Below, in pieces: positions 57,301 to 64,000 of a stretch of 64,000 bases of DNA. The DNA is from Flectonema sp. DT1601 (Eukaryota; Euglenozoa; Diplonemea; Diplonemida; Diplonemidae): assembly GCA_964019425.1 (NCBI GenBank), contig OZ025797.1, positions 620,001 through 684,000 on the forward strand, given 5' to 3'. Position 1 is the first letter of the stretch, and each line of letters starts with the position of its first letter. The position numbers were made by a program, and so were the translations under genes. The notes under the pieces are model-generated. The model saw nothing but the letters and a program-made list of their open reading frames with translations, searched no databases and was not told where the DNA came from.

Positions 57301-60300
57301 GGACACCATGGCTTACAACCCTTCCAGAGGGAAGCACCATTATGACTTCTATTTTTTTTCTTCAAGAAAATCATAAGGTGGGAACAAAGAAAAATGCTAA
57401 GAGGAACCCCCTATTAACACCTAAGACATCTAAACTGCAGCCCAGCCTATGCCCAATGCACTAACAGGTCATTCCCTCACACTCAGATCAAAAAATCAAA
57501 GTTCAGAGTGCATCTTAGCGTGAATGAGAGAATTTCCTCCCGCTCATTTTGAACAAAAGGGATAGGAGAAGGGATAGAAAACGAACATAAAAATAAAATT
57601 CTAAGTGAGAAACACTTAGCAGAAACACTTAGCAGCTTTTAAGGAGCTGAAAAGCAAAAAAAAAATCTAAGTGAGAAACACTTAGTAGAAACAATTTGTA
57701 GCTAATTAAGCTGAAAATAAAAAAATAAAAAATTTCTAAGTGAGAAATACTTAGCAACTTTTAGAACAAATATTTCAGTAAATAACCTGTAATGATTAAA
57801 CCATTACAAGTTTGATGCCAAAACTGACAAGGACTGAGTTGAATTTCCAGGTGAGATTTGGACTGTTAGCTTTTGGCTAAGGCCCTCCCTGAAGAGCAAG
57901 AACAAAAAAACTACTCACACCTGAAGAAAACATACACAAAGAACACACTGTAAGCTGTGTGTGTATTTTGTGTTTGTCACAACAGGAGAGAAAAGAAAGA
58001 ATGTCAAGGTTGGTCACCTTGCCTATCAACGCACAACATTGGTGGTCTCTACTAGACCCTGAGTGATCCCACTGGATCTCTCATCGTTCATAGTACCCTG
58101 TGTGAAGTTATAAAATCAAAGGTAAACTATGAACTACAAATGACTTAGCCTGTTATTATAATGCCACAGGCAGGCCCTGCATTCAGCAACTATCCAGCAG
58201 TGCTTGGATGTCCTGATCTTCTTCTAAAAAAAAGAAAGAAAAACAAAACTGTAGCTGGGATCACTCAGGATCAACAGACTACCAATGCTACCTGTTGTAC
58301 TTGCTCACTATGGGGGGTGATGCCAAACACCCAGAAGTACTTAACTGCTTTCCTTCTTGCTGCCCAGGAGTTTCTGACCAGAACTAATAGAAAATAAAAA
58401 GTAGATGGGAAACAATAAAAAGTAAAATGGATATAACTGAAGTTAAACAAGACAAATGAAGTAACAGACCAGAACAGAAAGAGAATTGTAATAGAAGATT
58501 ACAAATAAAAAAATGCAAGTATCAACACATGATCAGGATACACCAGCAGCTAACAAACAACATAAAATTGAAGATCAGTTGCCAGAGTATTTCAACCATG
58601 GTAGAATACTCGCCCCTCTGGCAGGGATTATCCCAGACTTGTCCTTTAATTTAGTTGGACACCATGGCTTACAACCCTTCCAGAGGGAAGCACCATTATG
58701 ACTTCTATTTTTTTTCTTCAAGAAAATCATAAGGTGGGAACAAAGAAAAATGCTAAGAGGAACCCCCTATTAACACCTAAGACATCTAAACTGCAGCCCA
58801 GCCTATGCCCAATGCACTAACAGGTCATTCCCTCACACTCAGATCAAAAAATCAAAGTTCAGAGTGCATCTTAGCGTGAATGAGAGAATTTCCTCCCGCT
58901 CATTTTGAACAAAAGGGATAGGAGAAGGGATAGAAAACGAACATAAAAATAAAATTCTAAGTGAGAAACACTTAGCAGAAACACTTAGCAGCTTTTAAGG
59001 AGCTGAAAAGCAAAAAAAAAATCTAAGTGAGAAACACTTAGTAGAAACAATTTGTAGCTAATTAAGCTGAAAATAAAAAAATAAAAAATTTCTAAGTGAG
59101 AAATACTTAGCAACTTTTAGAACAAATATTTCAGTAAATAACCTGTAATGATTAAACCATTACAAGTTTGATGCCAAAACTGACAAGGACTGAGTTGAAT
59201 TTCCAGGTGAGATTTGGACTGTTAGCTTTTGGCTAAGGCCCTCCCTGAAGAGCAAGAACAAAAAAACTACTCACACCTGAAGAAAACATACACAAAGAAC
59301 ACACTGTAAGCTGTGTGTGTATTTTGTGTTTGTCACAACAGGAGAGAAAAGAAAGAATGTCAAGGTTGGTCACCTTGCCTATCAACGCACAACATTGGTG
59401 GTCTCTACTAGACCCTGAGTGATCCCACTGGATCTCTCATCGTTCATAGTACCCTGTGTGAAGTTATAAAATCAAAGGTAAACTATGAACTACAAATGAC
59501 TTAGCCTGTTATTATAATGCCACAGGCAGGCCCTGCATTCAGCAACTATCCAGCAGTGCTTGGATGTCCTGATCTTCTTCTAAAAAAAAGAAAGAAAAAC
59601 AAAACTGTAGCTGGGATCACTCAGGATCAACAGACTACCAATGCTACCTGTTGTACTTGCTCACTATGGGGGGTGATGCCAAACACCCAGAAGTACTTAA
59701 CTGCTTTCCTTCTTGCTGCCCAGGAGTTTCTGACCAGAACTAATAGAAAATAAAAAGTAGATGGGAAACAATAAAAAGTAAAATGGATATAACTGAAGTT
59801 AAACAAGACAAATGAAGTAACAGACCAGAACAGAAAGAGAATTGTAATAGAAGATTACAAATAAAAAAATGCAAGTATCAACACATGATCAGGATACACC
59901 AGCAGCTAACAAACAACATAAAATTGAAGATCAGTTGCCAGAGTATTTCAACCATGGTAGAATACTCGCCCCTCTGGCAGGGATTATCCCAGACTTGTCC
60001 TTTAATTTAGTTGGACACCATGGCTTACAACCCTTCCAGAGGGAAGCACCATTATGACTTCTATTTTTTTTCTTCAAGAAAATCATAAGGTGGGAACAAA
60101 GAAAAATGCTAAGAGGAACCCCCTATTAACACCTAAGACATCTAAACTGCAGCCCAGCCTATGCCCAATGCACTAACAGGTCATTCCCTCACACTCAGAT
60201 CAAAAAATCAAAGTTCAGAGTGCATCTTAGCGTGAATGAGAGAATTTCCTCCCGCTCATTTTGAACAAAAGGGATAGGAGAAGGGATAGAAAACGAACAT

Positions 60301-63300
60301 AAAAATAAAATTCTAAGTGAGAAACACTTAGCAGAAACACTTAGCAGCTTTTAAGGAGCTGAAAAGCAAAAAAAAAATCTAAGTGAGAAACACTTAGTAG
60401 AAACAATTTGTAGCTAATTAAGCTGAAAATAAAAAAATAAAAAATTTCTAAGTGAGAAATACTTAGCAACTTTTAGAACAAATATTTCAGTAAATAACCT
60501 GTAATGATTAAACCATTACAAGTTTGATGCCAAAACTGACAAGGACTGAGTTGAATTTCCAGGTGAGATTTGGACTGTTAGCTTTTGGCTAAGGCCCTCC
60601 CTGAAGAGCAAGAACAAAAAAACTACTCACACCTGAAGAAAACATACACAAAGAACACACTGTAAGCTGTGTGTGTATTTTGTGTTTGTCACAACAGGAG
60701 AGAAAAGAAAGAATGTCAAGGTTGGTCACCTTGCCTATCAACGCACAACATTGGTGGTCTCTACTAGACCCTGAGTGATCCCACTGGATCTCTCATCGTT
60801 CATAGTACCCTGTGTGAAGTTATAAAATCAAAGGTAAACTATGAACTACAAATGACTTAGCCTGTTATTATAATGCCACAGGCAGGCCCTGCATTCAGCA
60901 ACTATCCAGCAGTGCTTGGATGTCCTGATCTTCTTCTAAAAAAAAGAAAGAAAAACAAAACTGTAGCTGGGATCACTCAGGATCAACAGACTACCAATGC
61001 TACCTGTTGTACTTGCTCACTATGGGGGGTGATGCCAAACACCCAGAAGTACTTAACTGCTTTCCTTCTTGCTGCCCAGGAGTTTCTGACCAGAACTAAT
61101 AGAAAATAAAAAGTAGATGGGAAACAATAAAAAGTAAAATGGATATAACTGAAGTTAAACAAGACAAATGAAGTAACAGACCAGAACAGAAAGAGAATTG
61201 TAATAGAAGATTACAAATAAAAAAATGCAAGTATCAACACATGATCAGGATACACCAGCAGCTAACAAACAACATAAAATTGAAGATCAGTTGCCAGAGT
61301 ATTTCAACCATGGTAGAATACTCGCCCCTCTGGCAGGGATTATCCCAGACTTGTCCTTTAATTTAGTTGGACACCATGGCTTACAACCCTTCCAGAGGGA
61401 AGCACCATTATGACTTCTATTTTTTTTCTTCAAGAAAATCATAAGGTGGGAACAAAGAAAAATGCTAAGAGGAACCCCCTATTAACACCTAAGACATCTA
61501 AACTGCAGCCCAGCCTATGCCCAATGCACTAACAGGTCATTCCCTCACACTCAGATCAAAAAATCAAAGTTCAGAGTGCATCTTAGCGTGAATGAGAGAA
61601 TTTCCTCCCGCTCATTTTGAACAAAAGGGATAGGAGAAGGGATAGAAAACGAACATAAAAATAAAATTCTAAGTGAGAAACACTTAGCAGAAACACTTAG
61701 CAGCTTTTAAGGAGCTGAAAAGCAAAAAAAAAATCTAAGTGAGAAACACTTAGTAGAAACAATTTGTAGCTAATTAAGCTGAAAATAAAAAAATAAAAAA
61801 TTTCTAAGTGAGAAATACTTAGCAACTTTTAGAACAAATATTTCAGTAAATAACCTGTAATGATTAAACCATTACAAGTTTGATGCCAAAACTGACAAGG
61901 ACTGAGTTGAATTTCCAGGTGAGATTTGGACTGTTAGCTTTTGGCTAAGGCCCTCCCTGAAGAGCAAGAACAAAAAAACTACTCACACCTGAAGAAAACA
62001 TACACAAAGAACACACTGTAAGCTGTGTGTGTATTTTGTGTTTGTCACAACAGGAGAGAAAAGAAAGAATGTCAAGGTTGGTCACCTTGCCTATCAACGC
62101 ACAACATTGGTGGTCTCTACTAGACCCTGAGTGATCCCACTGGATCTCTCATCGTTCATAGTACCCTGTGTGAAGTTATAAAATCAAAGGTAAACTATGA
62201 ACTACAAATGACTTAGCCTGTTATTATAATGCCACAGGCAGGCCCTGCATTCAGCAACTATCCAGCAGTGCTTGGATGTCCTGATCTTCTTCTAAAAAAA
62301 AGAAAGAAAAACAAAACTGTAGCTGGGATCACTCAGGATCAACAGACTACCAATGCTACCTGTTGTACTTGCTCACTATGGGGGGTGATGCCAAACACCC
62401 AGAAGTACTTAACTGCTTTCCTTCTTGCTGCCCAGGAGTTTCTGACCAGAACTAATAGAAAATAAAAAGTAGATGGGAAACAATAAAAAGTAAAATGGAT
62501 ATAACTGAAGTTAAACAAGACAAATGAAGTAACAGACCAGAACAGAAAGAGAATTGTAATAGAAGATTACAAATAAAAAAATGCAAGTATCAACACATGA
62601 TCAGGATACACCAGCAGCTAACAAACAACATAAAATTGAAGATCAGTTGCCAGAGTATTTCAACCATGGTAGAATACTCGCCCCTCTGGCAGGGATTATC
62701 CCAGACTTGTCCTTTAATTTAGTTGGACACCATGGCTTACAACCCTTCCAGAGGGAAGCACCATTATGACTTCTATTTTTTTTCTTCAAGAAAATCATAA
62801 GGTGGGAACAAAGAAAAATGCTAAGAGGAACCCCCTATTAACACCTAAGACATCTAAACTGCAGCCCAGCCTATGCCCAATGCACTAACAGGTCATTCCC
62901 TCACACTCAGATCAAAAAATCAAAGTTCAGAGTGCATCTTAGCGTGAATGAGAGAATTTCCTCCCGCTCATTTTGAACAAAAGGGATAGGAGAAGGGATA
63001 GAAAACGAACATAAAAATAAAATTCTAAGTGAGAAACACTTAGCAGAAACACTTAGCAGCTTTTAAGGAGCTGAAAAGCAAAAAAAAAATCTAAGTGAGA
63101 AACACTTAGTAGAAACAATTTGTAGCTAATTAAGCTGAAAATAAAAAAATAAAAAATTTCTAAGTGAGAAATACTTAGCAACTTTTAGAACAAATATTTC
63201 AGTAAATAACCTGTAATGATTAAACCATTACAAGTTTGATGCCAAAACTGACAAGGACTGAGTTGAATTTCCAGGTGAGATTTGGACTGTTAGCTTTTGG

Positions 63301-64000
63301 CTAAGGCCCTCCCTGAAGAGCAAGAACAAAAAAACTACTCACACCTGAAGAAAACATACACAAAGAACACACTGTAAGCTGTGTGTGTATTTTGTGTTTG
63401 TCACAACAGGAGAGAAAAGAAAGAATGTCAAGGTTGGTCACCTTGCCTATCAACGCACAACATTGGTGGTCTCTACTAGACCCTGAGTGATCCCACTGGA
63501 TCTCTCATCGTTCATAGTACCCTGTGTGAAGTTATAAAATCAAAGGTAAACTATGAACTACAAATGACTTAGCCTGTTATTATAATGCCACAGGCAGGCC
63601 CTGCATTCAGCAACTATCCAGCAGTGCTTGGATGTCCTGATCTTCTTCTAAAAAAAAGAAAGAAAAACAAAACTGTAGCTGGGATCACTCAGGATCAACA
63701 GACTACCAATGCTACCTGTTGTACTTGCTCACTATGGGGGGTGATGCCAAACACCCAGAAGTACTTAACTGCTTTCCTTCTTGCTGCCCAGGAGTTTCTG
63801 ACCAGAACTAATAGAAAATAAAAAGTAGATGGGAAACAATAAAAAGTAAAATGGATATAACTGAAGTTAAACAAGACAAATGAAGTAACAGACCAGAACA
63901 GAAAGAGAATTGTAATAGAAGATTACAAATAAAAAAATGCAAGTATCAACACATGATCAGGATACACCAGCAGCTAACAAACAACATAAAATTGAAGATC

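Larger units (their letters stand above)
32744..64000 (+). repeat. 1,356-bp satellite, about 22.5 head-to-tail units, continuing beyond the window
   Basis: The landmark ATGCCACAGGCAGGCCCTGC occurs at 33069, 34425, 35781, 37137, 38493, 39849, 41205, then 42941 to 53789 and 55449 to 63585. It always repeats at exactly 1,356-bp steps except where one unit is enlarged to 1,736 bp and one to 1,660 bp by insertions. By eye the units are almost identical, with only isolated substitutions (for example at 42025 and 43203). Each unit has small open frames of 78 and 62 codons repeated in every copy; these look like chance frames. The unit contains short hairpins, A-runs and no recognisable gene, RNA or telomere motif. 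Such homogeneity points to recent amplification or ongoing conversion, as in subtelomeric or centromeric satellites. Confidence 0.97.

Noticed and set aside
32744-64000. CRISPR array or other spaced repeat
   Set aside because: The repeat is a 1,356-bp head-to-tail satellite with no unique spacers, in a eukaryotic context with spliced genes.

Overview
The window looks like nuclear DNA of a flagellated, single-celled eukaryote that uses the standard genetic code. I cannot place it more precisely. The evidence is short GT-AG introns (74-87 bp), a polycystin (TRPP) channel pair, a CDC14 phosphatase, a dynein-type microtubule-binding module, remnants of several eukaryotic transposon classes and a large satellite array. 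Every gene I can support is on the minus strand.

Layout. 1-1102: the 5' part of a GIY-YIG nuclease gene that runs off the left edge. 2442-2897: a small acidic zinc-finger exon. 3475-16066: a direct tandem duplication carrying two polycystin-like channel genes (spliced 1,599 and 1,798 aa). Each has an EF-hand near the N-terminus, a TRPP transmembrane core, and a block of about 280 residues inserted in the extracellular TOP (polycystin) domain; that block resembles a glycine-betaine/choline-type substrate-binding protein. 16257-18216: CDC14 phosphatase spliced in frame to what looks like the microtubule-binding domain of a dynein heavy chain. 18909-21719: two open frames in the same reading frame, a coiled-coil protein and a degenerate class III nucleotide-cyclase-like protein with a basic Ser/Arg tail. 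They may be one gene. 22509-24704: a gag-like or otherwise unrecognised gene region.

24963-32743 is a mosaic of mobile-element debris: a MITE, a terminal-inverted-repeat (TIR) element with a broken transposase, a MULE-like fragment with long inverted arms, minisatellites, and diverged or inverted copies of the satellite. 32744-64000 is a 1,356-bp satellite in head-to-tail array, about 22.5 near-identical units, running off the right edge. One unit carries an inverted insertion of net 380 bp and another a 302-bp MITE.

How the genes could fit together (inference): a calcium-regulated channel that might sense a small solute, a phosphatase with its own microtubule anchor, and a pseudocyclase with a basic tail would all suit a cilium or cytoskeleton signalling setting. 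Nothing in the sequence proves that they act together. The two best candidates for something undescribed are the solute-binding-domain insertion in the TRPP channel and the CDC14-dynein MTBD fusion.
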